Positions 45,995-55,127 of a DNA stretch of 64,000 nucleotides are shown in pieces. The stretch's first letter is position 1. Each line of letters opens with the position of its first letter. Made by a program: the position numbers and the translations under genes. The stretch is from NCBI RefSeq assembly GCF_039993895.1, contig NZ_CP121194.1, positions 3,596,001 through 3,660,000 on the forward strand, read 5' to 3'. Origin of the DNA: Edaphobacter paludis (lineage in GTDB: Bacteria > Acidobacteriota > Terriglobia > Terriglobales > Acidobacteriaceae). The notes under the pieces are model-generated. The model was given only the letters and a program-made list of their open reading frames with translations, was not told the DNA's origin and did not search any database.

Positions 45995-47173
45995 TTACGG
46001 AATGTCCGCCTTGACTTCCTGCTTGCTGACATCGCGGACAGGTTTGAAGAGTGTGCTCCCATTTTGACTATGAAGCTTGAGGAACTCTTTCATGGCGGCT
46101 TCCTGCTGCGCCTTATCGCCCAGCGCACGTTCGACCTGTGACAGGCGATACCAGGAAGCTTCGTCCGTAGGATCACTCGCTACCGCCGCCTTCAGGTATG
46201 GGAGCGCCTGGGCGGGTTTATCGAGCGATGCAAGAACGGTTCCCAGTCCGACGTTTGCTTCGGGGAAGTCTGGATAGATTTTGAGCGCGGCCTCGAAATA
46301 AGTCTTTGCGGGCTCCGGTTCTCCGGCCAGACGATGCAGTTCCCCTATCTCGTATGCGGCGTTTGCATTCTGCGGATTGAGCTTCAGCTCCTGCTGAAAC
46401 TCCGCCATCGCGCTGACCAAGTCTTCCGGATGATGCGTGTGCCGTTCGCGCTCCCGGAGGCACCGCCCAATCCGGTAATGAATTCCGCGGTGGTTCGGAT
46501 CGAGCGTGAGGATTTGGCGATACGCCGCAATCGCCTCATCGAACGAGCCCTGACTCTCGTAAGCTTCGGCGGCCGCCTGCTGCCGCCAGATCGAGTCCGG
46601 CGCCACCTCGACGAGTTTTTGGACGGTGAGATATGCGAAGTTTCCGAAGATGCGCTCATTGTGATACAGCACCTCGGGATCGGAGGGGAAGAGCTGTTGC
46701 AACTCCAGCGCCACCTTCACTGCATCGCTATCCCGCCGCAACGCTGTGTACGCGCGTTCGAGTTGCAAGCCGCTCATGCGCTTCACCGGTTCGTCGGTTG
46801 CTGTGGCGAAGGTCTCCTCCAACTTTGAAAGCGCCTCCTTGAATTGTCCCAGTTCGGCCTGCGACATCGCGATCAGGCCGTCGAGCCTGGGCAGCCCCGG
46901 CTTGAGGCGTTTTGCCTCGTCAAGCTGCTTCAATGCGCCGGTGTAGTCACCCTTTTGAAAACGAATGACGCCGATGGTGGCATGGATCTCCGCGATCTCT
47001 GGATTCGCGTGGCTCAGCTTCTCGAACATGCTCAGCGCGCGATCGACATCTCCCGCGGCCAGCGACTGTTGTGCCGCGGCATACTCACGCTGCATCTCTG
47101 TCTGCTGTGCGGGAATGCGGACAGGAAGCAGCGCTAACCCAAGAACGGCTATACCCACTACGCGAAGCTTCAT
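45995..47173 (-). CDS. Exported TPR-repeat protein
   Basis: A 392-residue protein with a signal peptide (VVGIAVLGLALLPVRIPAQQ) and tetratricopeptide repeats along most of its length (LAAGDVDRALSMFEKLSHANPEIAEIHATIGVIRFQKGDYTGALKQLDEA..., later SQGSFDEAIAAYRQILTLDPNHRGIHYRIGRCL). Function is probably protein-protein interaction in the periplasm. Its start overlaps the stop of the GH106 gene (ATGA), so it is the last gene of that operon. Confidence 0.88.
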   Translation of the reverse strand: MKLRVVGIAVLGLALLPVRIPAQQTEMQREYAAAQQSLAAGDVDRALSMFEKLSHANPEIAEIHATIGVIRFQKGDYTGALKQLDEAKRLKPGLPRLDGLIAMSQAELGQFKEALSKLEETFATATDEPVKRMSGLQLERAYTALRRDSDAVKVALELQQLFPSDPEVLYHNERIFGNFAYLTVQKLVEVAPDSIWRQQAAAEAYESQGSFDEAIAAYRQILTLDPNHRGIHYRIGRCLRERERHTHHPEDLVSAMAEFQQELKLNPQNANAAYEIGELHRLAGEPEPAKTYFEAALKIYPDFPEANVGLGTVLASLDKPAQALPYLKAAVASDPTDEASWYRLSQVERALGDKAQQEAAMKEFLKLHSQNGSTLFKPVRDVSKQEVKADIP

Positions 47174-50100
47174 TCGGATTTTCTGGCCTCCTGCGCGTGC
47201 TCTTCCCGCACGACTCGCACTGGCCCGATTAATCCGGAAGCCTGGAGCGGCGACGTCGCTTTGTACGGATTATGCACTGTGAAAGTGTACTGCTTCGCGT
47301 TGGGCTGCTGATCTCCGATGAGCCGATTGACCCACAGATTCACGACCTTTACCTGTAGCATGTTGTCGCCGGGACGAAGAGCACTGGTTGCGTCGACACG
47401 ATAGGGTGACTTCCAGGCAATCCCAAGCGGCTTGCCATTCACCGTCACCTCGGCCAGATTGTCTACTGTGCCGAGATCGATCCATAGCTCGTCCCCGCTC
47501 TTGAAGGACGATGCCGGGAGATTGATGTGTTTGGTGTAAGTGCCATGACCGGAGAAATAACGGATGCCGGGATCGGTGCTGTCGGACCATGAAGTGAGTT
47601 GGTCGAGTTTGATCGAATCCGGCGCGCCTTTATTCTTTTCAAAGCTCAGGTCCCATGCGCCGTCGAGCGACGCGACAGTGGTCTCATGCACATCTGGAAG
47701 TTGGCGAGAGAGCTTTTGCGTGGCATGACGAAAGACTACAAACACCGTGCCATAGGGATCGAGCTTAAGCGGTACGGTCGTGCGGCCCTCCGCAATGGTG
47801 TAAGACGCTGGTTCAATTTTGCCGGTGTCGGCGTGCCACAGTTCTGCGGCCTTGCCTGTCACCGCAAAACCGGCGTCGATAGACTCCGCCTGGTCGGTTC
47901 GATTGTCAATGTAATAGAGATCCGCAGTCAGGGTCTTGCGATGAACGAACAATACATTGCTCTCAGGTCGGGGCTTGGTGAACGTAAAGTCTGGGGCGAC
48001 CTTCGCTTCCTCCAACGCCTCGGCCACGCTGCCCTGCTGTAATACTCGTCCCTTTCCCGCAGTGCGGTTCTCCTCTGTGTTACCCCAGAGGTCATCCACA
48101 ATCGCGTGGAAAGCAGCCTGATCATCCGCAAGGCTTGGAGTATCGACGGGCCGCTTGCCAATGACGGTTGCGCCGTCATGCACCAGAGTCTGCAGTCTGC
48201 GCAGGACCGGAAGCGACATATGTTCGCTGTAGGGATCGAGCACGAGGACGCGATAGCGCATTCCACTCTCAGTCACCAGTGCACCGTCGCGCACCGTGAG
48301 TTTATGCTCCAGAGCGTCCGCGTTGACAAAGTCAAAGTTATAGCCGGAAGGTACGTCCGGATTCTTGCTGCCGAAGATCGCCGTCACGTTGCTGTCTTCG
48401 CCATAGAAGTAGGCAATGTCGGCAACAAATTTTCCCTGCTGCAGCAGATAGGAGTTGCGGGCGAGATAGGTGATCCAGGGCTGTGCCTGGTCTGCCCATG
48501 ATTCATTTCGGGTGAACCACTGGCCGAAGGGTCCCAGTGCGAGTCCCGGCGCTTTTCCAACCAGCGGCTGGTGCACCGAGGTGTGGATCACAAAGCGATT
48601 CAGCCCCTCGGCCAGCTCCTTGTCTGCGGTGGGTTTCAGCGTATTCGGGCACCACCCCCACGGATTGCTGGCGGCGGTCATCGATTCGGCAGCCACCAGA
48701 TTTTTTCCCCAAATGTGCGCGACTGAGGCCGACTCCCGGATATCGGCGTTGTAGCCGGGCTGGTCGGCATTCACCCCGGGATGCTGTACCCACATCGCAG
48801 CCATGGGCACATCGTCGTAGCGCTTCATCTCCATGCCGTCGCCGATGGTGGCGCGGCCTTCTTCGTGCGACTCGCCGTACTGGCCCATGCCGCGGGCGTG
48901 CAGTTCCGCCGACAGCGTGCCGTAATGGTTCTCGGCGAGAAGTTCTGCGAGCGTCCTACGGAAGTCCCACAGAAAGCGATCGCTGTCTGCGGCGCTCCCG
49001 ACAATGCGTCCGGTGAGTACGGGCAACCATGGCGCGGGATTGTAGCCGCGACGCTTGATGAACTCCGGAATCATATCGTTGGTCCAGTTCTCTGTTCCGG
49101 CCTCCCAGCTATCGTTGATGACATATTGCAGACCGCGCTTTCCCATCATTCCGCCAGTGGCGGACTTGTATTGGTCGAGATAGTTGTCGAAATAATCCTT
49201 CACGTATCCGGCGTTCAACTTGTCGACTTCGGGCCCTGTCGCCTCGGGCGAGGCTGGGTGATTGGTGATGCCAGTCAGCGAATAGCCCATGCGCAGAACT
49301 GTCCATCGGCCAGGCGGAGGGGTCCAATCCAGCGTGCCGTCCTTCTGCATCTTGCTGGTCAGGTCGATTACTTCAGCCACTGGAATCGCAGATGCGGCGG
49401 AAGTCTTCGGAGTAGCTGCCGCATAATTGTCGAGCAGTGCGGCAAATGCCGCCTTCTCTTCAAATCGATTCACCCGCGCACCCGTGTGCAATTCAAGCTC
49501 CGCGATGCGGCGCATAGCAGGACCCGTCGGAGGCTTCCCGCCAAACTCACTTAGATCGATATCCCCCAGTCCTGCTTTGGCAGGCTCCTTCTCAAGAAAA
49601 CTCAGTCTGAAGAACCGCGCACTTACCGGCTGAAACGACATGGTGTGCTGCACCGCGCCCGCAGTAGGCATACGAACAATCTCTTCAAAGGTGACGCCAT
49701 CGTCGCTCTTCTCCAGTACTGGCCCCTGACCGGTCTCGCCCTGGAACTGCGCCAGCGGATCGCCGGGGCCACCCATTGCAAAAGTGACTGCCTGAATGGA
49801 CTGCGGCTTTGCAAACTCAAACTGAACCCAGCTTTTCTGTCCCGGTGCCGCTGCAAGAAACTCAATCGAGTGATTCAGATCGCCGTCCCACAATAACGAG
49901 GCGTCGGCCACGCTGCCCGCGCTGGTTGTGACCTTCGGCTTCAACTCCGTCATTGAGATTTCGTCGGCAGGTATGCGATATGCAATCACCACGCTGTCCG
50001 CTCCAAAATCCACCGGCGGAGGAGGGGCGTCGGCTCCGCCCATTGCCCCCATCAGATCAGCCTGCGCCAAGTCGCCAAATGGTCCCGTTTGCTTCGGCGG

Positions 50101-50592
50101 GGGAGGAAGCACTCCATGAAAGGGCTGGCCACCTTCCACTACGGTTTCGCTCCAGACCACCTTCTTCATGGCCTGATACGGCTTAACCCACGGACCGCCG
50201 CTCTCACTCCATCCGGGCGATCCCGCGATTGCCATCTCGAGGCCGAGTGCGTCGGCCTTGTGCGTCGTAAACAGAAACGCATCCTTCCACTCAGGAGTCA
50301 TGTAGACAAGACGCTTCTGAACGACCTGAGGAGTGCCTAGCGCGGCATCGAAATTCTGAAAGCCGCCAATGCCGATCCGCTTCATCCAGTCGAGATCGAG
50401 ATTGATTCCGTCCTTGGTGATATTGCCATTCATCCAATGCCACCAGACCCGCGGCCGCGCGCTCTCAGGAGGGCTTTGGAAACCCTGCTGCAGATCCGGG
50501 GAAGCCTGTTGCCCAAAAATCATCTGCCCACACGCCAGTAATGCAATCGCGGCGAATCCGCCAGCTCTTATGGATTGAAAACTTGTCTTCAT
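47170..50592 (-). CDS. Exported alpha-L-rhamnosidase, GH106 family
   Basis: A 1140-residue secreted enzyme with a signal peptide (IRAGGFAAIALLACGQMIFGQQ). The N-terminal catalytic region has PRVWWHWMNGNITKDGINLDLDWMKRIGIGG, typical of GH106, which removes alpha-L-rhamnose from rhamnogalacturonan and related glycans. Later segments include discoidin/galactose-binding-like folds, and a C-terminal jelly roll (DELWIDLGTVDNLAEVTVNGKPLGIAW). I chose the ATG at 50592, with TGGAGA 7 bases upstream; the frame is open to 50634. It sits downstream of the TonB receptor gene, separated by a hairpin. Confidence 0.85.
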   Translation of the reverse strand: MKTSFQSIRAGGFAAIALLACGQMIFGQQASPDLQQGFQSPPESARPRVWWHWMNGNITKDGINLDLDWMKRIGIGGFQNFDAALGTPQVVQKRLVYMTPEWKDAFLFTTHKADALGLEMAIAGSPGWSESGGPWVKPYQAMKKVVWSETVVEGGQPFHGVLPPPPKQTGPFGDLAQADLMGAMGGADAPPPPVDFGADSVVIAYRIPADEISMTELKPKVTTSAGSVADASLLWDGDLNHSIEFLAAAPGQKSWVQFEFAKPQSIQAVTFAMGGPGDPLAQFQGETGQGPVLEKSDDGVTFEEIVRMPTAGAVQHTMSFQPVSARFFRLSFLEKEPAKAGLGDIDLSEFGGKPPTGPAMRRIAELELHTGARVNRFEEKAAFAALLDNYAAATPKTSAASAIPVAEVIDLTSKMQKDGTLDWTPPPGRWTVLRMGYSLTGITNHPASPEATGPEVDKLNAGYVKDYFDNYLDQYKSATGGMMGKRGLQYVINDSWEAGTENWTNDMIPEFIKRRGYNPAPWLPVLTGRIVGSAADSDRFLWDFRRTLAELLAENHYGTLSAELHARGMGQYGESHEEGRATIGDGMEMKRYDDVPMAAMWVQHPGVNADQPGYNADIRESASVAHIWGKNLVAAESMTAASNPWGWCPNTLKPTADKELAEGLNRFVIHTSVHQPLVGKAPGLALGPFGQWFTRNESWADQAQPWITYLARNSYLLQQGKFVADIAYFYGEDSNVTAIFGSKNPDVPSGYNFDFVNADALEHKLTVRDGALVTESGMRYRVLVLDPYSEHMSLPVLRRLQTLVHDGATVIGKRPVDTPSLADDQAAFHAIVDDLWGNTEENRTAGKGRVLQQGSVAEALEEAKVAPDFTFTKPRPESNVLFVHRKTLTADLYYIDNRTDQAESIDAGFAVTGKAAELWHADTGKIEPASYTIAEGRTTVPLKLDPYGTVFVVFRHATQKLSRQLPDVHETTVASLDGAWDLSFEKNKGAPDSIKLDQLTSWSDSTDPGIRYFSGHGTYTKHINLPASSFKSGDELWIDLGTVDNLAEVTVNGKPLGIAWKSPYRVDATSALRPGDNMLQVKVVNLWVNRLIGDQQPNAKQYTFTVHNPYKATSPLQASGLIGPVRVVREEHAQEARKSE

Positions 50593-50685
50593 GGAATCTC
50601 CAGGATTGTTTCCTGCAAGCTGCGGTAACCGCATGAAATCCGGCGATGACTTTCAGCGATTTAGTTTTGACAGAGATAAAGCGCA

Positions 50686-50720
50686 AGAGAAGCCCGCTGC
50701 ATTGCGCAGTGGGCTTCTCT
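50686..50720 (-). terminator. Hairpin between the TonB receptor and GH106 genes
   Basis: A 15-bp inverted repeat (50686-50700 and 50706-50720), one G-T wobble, with a 5-base loop, begins 21 bases after the receptor's stop codon. It lacks a clear T run on the minus strand, so it may only attenuate transcription or protect the receptor mRNA. Confidence 0.65.
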
Positions 50721-50740
50721 CAACTGCTCCAGCTATCGGC

Positions 50741-53700
50741 TCAGAACGTCAGCTTTCCACTCAACTGAATGACGCGGCCAGGCGATGAGCTTGTAATTTT
50801 TCCTGCAAGCGAATCAGTCAGGCCATTGTCGATTGCGGAACCGCCCCCTGATCCTCCAGTTGCCAGTCCGCCAACGTTAATCGCGTATTGATGATGGTTG
50901 AACGTGTTGAACGTATCAACACGGAAAGCAACTCTCATTTGTTCCGTTATAGCTATGCTCTTTGCCAAGCCGATGTCGAAGTTGTTGATGCCTGGCTGGC
51001 GCAGGAAGTTACGGCCGGTATTGCCGAATACCCCCGGCGCCGATTGATAGAAGCAGGACATATTCAACCGCTGGAACTGCGCGGTCAAACCACTATGAAT
51101 ATTGCAACCCGGGATATAGCTGGCCCGGGGTGCAATACTTCCGGTATAACCAAGCGGGTCTGCCGAATTGATTCCGAATGGGAATCCAGTCTGGAGCGTT
51201 GTAATGCCGGTTAGCTCCCAACCGCCCACCAATACGTCGGTAGCGCGATTAACCTGTCCCAGCACTTTCTTGCCGCGACCAATGGGCAGGTCGTAGACAT
51301 AGCTCGTGACGAAACGCTGATTCACGTCGAAGTCTGACGGGCCATAATCTAAATTCGGGTTGTGGTTGTCCATAAAGCCCTGATAGCCTGCGCCGCTGGC
51401 GCCAACGCCGGCTGCCGCCGACTTGTCGTCCATGCTCTTCGCCCAGGTGTAGATTGCCGTAACCGCCAGCGAACTGGTGCGATGCTCAAACTTTGTATTG
51501 AACGAGTTGTAGTTTGAATACCCGTGCCAGTCACTGTTGATGTAGATATTGGTGAAGTTCGGATAGGGCAGCCGGGAGTTAGGCGTACATGGAGCAACTC
51601 CTGAATTGATGTATTTGCCGTTAGCATCCTGGGTATCGCAAAATGCCAACTCGTTTGCAGGAATCGCATTTGGCTGAGCGATATCGTGCCGAGTCAGAAG
51701 ATGGGTTCCCTTGGACCCGATGTAGTTCAGTTCGAGCGTCGTATTTCTCGAAAGCGACCGCTGTGTTGAAAGCGACCATTGCTGCACGTATGGATTCAGC
51801 GGATTATCCGACTCGATCACAGCAAGGAAGGTCAATGTTGATACCGGGAAAGGTCCGAGGGTTCCGAAACTGGGGAACAAGTTATTCGTCAGCTTAGGAG
51901 CCGCGGGGTTTGTAGCGGGGCTGAGAGAGTTGCGGATGGCGTAAGGATAGATGTCGCCCGAGTCGTCGATCTCACGGCCCTCAGACGAATCCCAGAAGAT
52001 GCCGTAGCCGCCGCGGATGACGGTCTTCTCTCCCATATTGTATGCGAACCCGAACCGCGGAGCGAAGGGAGTCTTCGAACCTGGGTGAGGGACATTCGAT
52101 CCGCAATATCGCAGAATCGGCGTCACCCCGTCTAAGCCAACTCCACTCGCCACGCCGTTTGTTCCCAAGGTCTTATCGGCATAGCACAGGCCACCCTGCT
52201 TGTTCTGATCATCCAGCCAGAAGAAATGGTTCTTCTCCTCATAGGGAGCGGCACGATAATCCCAGCGAAGGCCAACATTCAAGGTCAATCTCTGGGTTAC
52301 CTTGATGTCGTCCTGCGCATAAGGCGCAAAGTAGCTGAAGATGTGCGTTTGGGGATTGCCCGCCTGGTCGGTGGGACTAAGTGGGCCCGGGACATAACCG
52401 GCTGCATTGCTGTAATAACCGAGAAGCATGTCGGCAACCGCGTTTCCAGTACCGCAGTCTCCGGTGCTGTTGCTGCAGCCAACTTTATTGTTGCCAATGG
52501 TAGCGGAACTGAAACCATAGTCGCCAAGGAAGTCATCATCCAGATTGCGAATCAGCCTCCAACGCCGATAGTCGCCACCAAATCCAAAGGTGTTTCTTCC
52601 CTTCACCCAGCTATAAGAATCCGCAAACTCCCATGCGGGTTGATCGGATCCGGTATAGGCATTCACCGGGCCACCTGTCCCGGCATACTGGCTCAGGCCG
52701 ATGTTGGGATAAGTCAACTGAAGAGGGCCATATTTTTGAAAAATTCCACTAAGGCCGAGCGAGGTGACAAAGGACTGCGGAGGTGTTGTGGCGCCCTGCG
52801 GAGCCGAAGCGTCCAGATAGCCGAAGCGGAAGTTGTTGGTGCTGTGGGTGCCTAAGCTGATGGTATGTGAGATCTCCCAGTTCTTCTGCTTCTCGTATTG
52901 GGTTTCGAGCCCATAGACGAGCGAAGCTGAGTTGAGGCTGCTGTTCTGATACGTCGAATAGGTGTAACGGCCAAAGATGAGACCGAACTTTCCTAATGTC
53001 TGATCCACGCGATAGGTCTGCTGGTTCGTGACCAGGGGCAATCCGACGGATTTCACAAAGTTGACGGTGCCGGGAGCCGCATTGGTCGCTCCCGCGTTGG
53101 GAGTCGGCCAGAATCCTGCGCCAATGGCAGCGGTTGCCAGCCGGGAGGTAATGCGATCGGAAGGGATCTTATTCCCCGGAAAAGGCTGACCGGTGAGCGG
53201 ATCCACGGGGAGGCAATTCAAACTGGAGGCCAGATTCTTGGTGCAGGCTGCGGTTCCATATGCCGGCAAATTCTCCGCGGAAAAATCGCCCCCTAAAACT
53301 GCCGGGTTGGGAACAGACGCCTTCTCAACAATTCCGTTGATGATGCGCCAGCCTTCGTAGTTCGCCATCCAGAACGTCTTGTTGCGTCCGTCGTATAGCT
53401 TAGGAAGGTAAACAGGGCCGTCCGCGACAAAGCCAAACTGGTTCTGACGTAACTTGGGGTTTCCAGTGTTGATGCCCGACTGGTAGTCGGCGGCAGTGGG
53501 GAAAGGGCTCGCGTCGAATACATTGTTCCGGTTGAACTCGAACACCGTACCGTGAATTTTATTTGTGCCGCTCTTGCTGACGAGATTGATCTGGTTGGCG
53601 CTGAAGCCAAACTCTGCAGGATAGCTTCCACTCTCGACCTTGAACTCCTGGATCGCATCCTGCGACAGAATGACCGCCGGGGTAACGAGTGCTGTGTCCG

Positions 53701-54355
53701 TATTGATCAAGCCATCAAGTGTGTAGTTATTCGACTCAGGTCGCGCGCCGTTGATGCTGATCGCGTTGCCTGAACCCTGTCTCATCGTTCCCTGCTCTCC
53801 GCCTACCGTTACCGCACCCGCCCCCAGCAGCAGCAACTGCATGAAGTTGCGTCCATTCAACGGGAGCTCCTCCACTTGTTTCTGACTCACTAGCTGGCCG
53901 ATAGCGGAACTGTCCGTATCCAGGGCCAGAGCTTGTGCCATGACTTCCACAGTCTCAGTCACGGCCCCAGTCTTTAGAGCCACATTGACACGAATCCTCT
54001 GGTCGACCGCCAGCGTGAACGAGCTGGTCACGGATTTCTGGAACCCGGCCATCTCTGCCGACACGGAATAGGTTCCCGGGTTGAGTGACGAGGCCTGATA
54101 GTCGCCGGAAGAACTGGTCGTCATGCGAACTACAGCGCCCGTTGCGGTGTTGGTCACGGTCACATTCGCGTTCGGGACCATGGCGCCTGTGCTGTCGCTT
54201 ACAGTTCCCAGAATTGTGCCTGTCGCTCCCGCCTGAGCATAGAGCCTGCCGGAAGCTGCAATCAGGGTGAATAGGAAAAGCATCATCCACATAGGACTTA
54301 GGAATAATTTTGATTTGGTCGATCTGACCTGTTGAATCGTCGCGCGGTCTTGCAT
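50741..54355 (-). CDS. TonB-dependent receptor, Oar-like, with carboxypeptidase-regulatory domain
   Basis: A 1204-residue outer-membrane receptor. After the signal peptide (WMMLFLFTLIAASGRLYAQ) comes a carboxypeptidase-regulatory-like beta domain (~45-125: GTILGTVSDSTGAMVPNANVTVTNTATGAVVRMTT...). A plug domain follows (~130-260: LPLNGRNFMQLLLLGAGAV...SINGARPESNNYTLDGL) and a long barrel that ends in the typical aromatic strand (GRVIQLSGKLTF). This is the expanded Acidobacteria type, acting in uptake of large glycans without a SusD partner. The ATG at 54355 has GAGGAGG 7 bases upstream. Between glycosidase genes, its cargo is probably a rhamnose-rich glycan. Confidence 0.92.
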   Translation of the reverse strand: MQDRATIQQVRSTKSKLFLSPMWMMLFLFTLIAASGRLYAQAGATGTILGTVSDSTGAMVPNANVTVTNTATGAVVRMTTSSSGDYQASSLNPGTYSVSAEMAGFQKSVTSSFTLAVDQRIRVNVALKTGAVTETVEVMAQALALDTDSSAIGQLVSQKQVEELPLNGRNFMQLLLLGAGAVTVGGEQGTMRQGSGNAISINGARPESNNYTLDGLINTDTALVTPAVILSQDAIQEFKVESGSYPAEFGFSANQINLVSKSGTNKIHGTVFEFNRNNVFDASPFPTAADYQSGINTGNPKLRQNQFGFVADGPVYLPKLYDGRNKTFWMANYEGWRIINGIVEKASVPNPAVLGGDFSAENLPAYGTAACTKNLASSLNCLPVDPLTGQPFPGNKIPSDRITSRLATAAIGAGFWPTPNAGATNAAPGTVNFVKSVGLPLVTNQQTYRVDQTLGKFGLIFGRYTYSTYQNSSLNSASLVYGLETQYEKQKNWEISHTISLGTHSTNNFRFGYLDASAPQGATTPPQSFVTSLGLSGIFQKYGPLQLTYPNIGLSQYAGTGGPVNAYTGSDQPAWEFADSYSWVKGRNTFGFGGDYRRWRLIRNLDDDFLGDYGFSSATIGNNKVGCSNSTGDCGTGNAVADMLLGYYSNAAGYVPGPLSPTDQAGNPQTHIFSYFAPYAQDDIKVTQRLTLNVGLRWDYRAAPYEEKNHFFWLDDQNKQGGLCYADKTLGTNGVASGVGLDGVTPILRYCGSNVPHPGSKTPFAPRFGFAYNMGEKTVIRGGYGIFWDSSEGREIDDSGDIYPYAIRNSLSPATNPAAPKLTNNLFPSFGTLGPFPVSTLTFLAVIESDNPLNPYVQQWSLSTQRSLSRNTTLELNYIGSKGTHLLTRHDIAQPNAIPANELAFCDTQDANGKYINSGVAPCTPNSRLPYPNFTNIYINSDWHGYSNYNSFNTKFEHRTSSLAVTAIYTWAKSMDDKSAAAGVGASGAGYQGFMDNHNPNLDYGPSDFDVNQRFVTSYVYDLPIGRGKKVLGQVNRATDVLVGGWELTGITTLQTGFPFGINSADPLGYTGSIAPRASYIPGCNIHSGLTAQFQRLNMSCFYQSAPGVFGNTGRNFLRQPGINNFDIGLAKSIAITEQMRVAFRVDTFNTFNHHQYAINVGGLATGGSGGGSAIDNGLTDSLAGKITSSSPGRVIQLSGKLTF

Positions 54356-54658
54356 GGTGGACCTCCTCAATGTTTCGAGCTGAGTTACTAAGAACGATAG
54401 AGCCATCAGACATTTCAACTAAGTTCTATGCAGCGAATCCTTCTGTACAGAATTGCCCACGCAGCGTACTGGCAACCCTCTCGACAGACTGCCGATGCTG
54501 CTCCGATTTAGCTCTGCCGCAGTGCCCCTTGGAATAGCTGGATATAAAACCGAAAGACTACGTTTGGCCCGTTCTTTATCCCTCCGGTAACCAGGCGGAG
54601 AGCCAATCAAAGCGAAATTTCTTCCGCCGGATACTGTCTATCGTTTAGGAACGCCGCA
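54356..54658 (-). other. Long 5' leader of the TonB receptor mRNA
   Basis: If the minus-strand promoter at 54659-54688 is used, the receptor mRNA has an untranslated leader of about 290 bases. A 63-codon open frame inside it (54419-54610) has no family resemblance and no clear start site. I see no known riboswitch in it. The length leaves room for post-transcriptional control. Confidence 0.4.
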
Positions 54659-54711
54659 ACAGTACCTCCAGCCAAATAGCGATGTCAAGGTTTAAAAATA
54701 GTTTTTCTATT
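54659..54711 (-). promoter_or_regulatory. Activator-type promoter of the TonB receptor gene
   Basis: Read on the minus strand: AATAG-N5-CTATT (54711-54697), 8 bases, TTGACA (54688-54683), an 18-base spacer containing ATTTGGC, and TACTGT (54664-54659). The same elements with the same 8-base gap occur on the plus strand upstream of the glycosidase operon (54991-55042). The palindrome just upstream of the -35 box suits an activator site. Confidence 0.7.
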
Positions 54712-54990
54712 GACCGTGGCTCCAAATGCCTCGTCTAACCCAGTCCGGTCAGCACGGCAACTCTACCGGGAGAGAAAGCTGTCATACCATTTGTGGGACT
54801 GACTTCCCGATTGATTCGCCGTAGCTCCCTGTGCAATCGGGTTTGCGACCGCCGCTGATTGCCTGCGGATGCAACCACATGAAATCCAACCTCTTGCAAA
54901 AGTGTCCAGTCGTTTTATCCAACGAGAGCTGGCCGCCGCAGCGCACCTATGGCGTTGAGGTAGGACCACACAAAGGCAAAGAGAACCGTC
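54712..54990. other. Central part of the divergent rhamnoside-locus control region
   Basis: About 280 bases between the two matched promoters. I see no gene, no further copy of the AATAG-N5-CTATT site and no other strong repeat. The spacing would allow DNA looping between the two sites, but nothing in the sequence proves it. Confidence 0.4.
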
Positions 54991-55042
54991 AATAGGTAAA
55001 CTATTTTATTTTGTTGACACGACAGATTTGGCACCCTACTGT
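54991..55042 (+). promoter_or_regulatory. Activator-type promoter of the glycosidase operon
   Basis: AATAG-N5-CTATT (54991-55005), 8 bases, TTGACA (55014-55019), a 17-base spacer containing ATTTGGC, and TACTGT (55037-55042). It mirrors the receptor promoter on the opposite strand element by element. The predicted leader to the GH39-like start codon is about 78 bases. Confidence 0.7.
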
Positions 55043-55127
55043 AGCTGTCGTTCCAGTCTTCTTATATAAAGGCATTCCAGAGTGGCGACGCGCGAGCGGA
55101 ACGAAATTGTTGACCAGGGAGAAAAGA

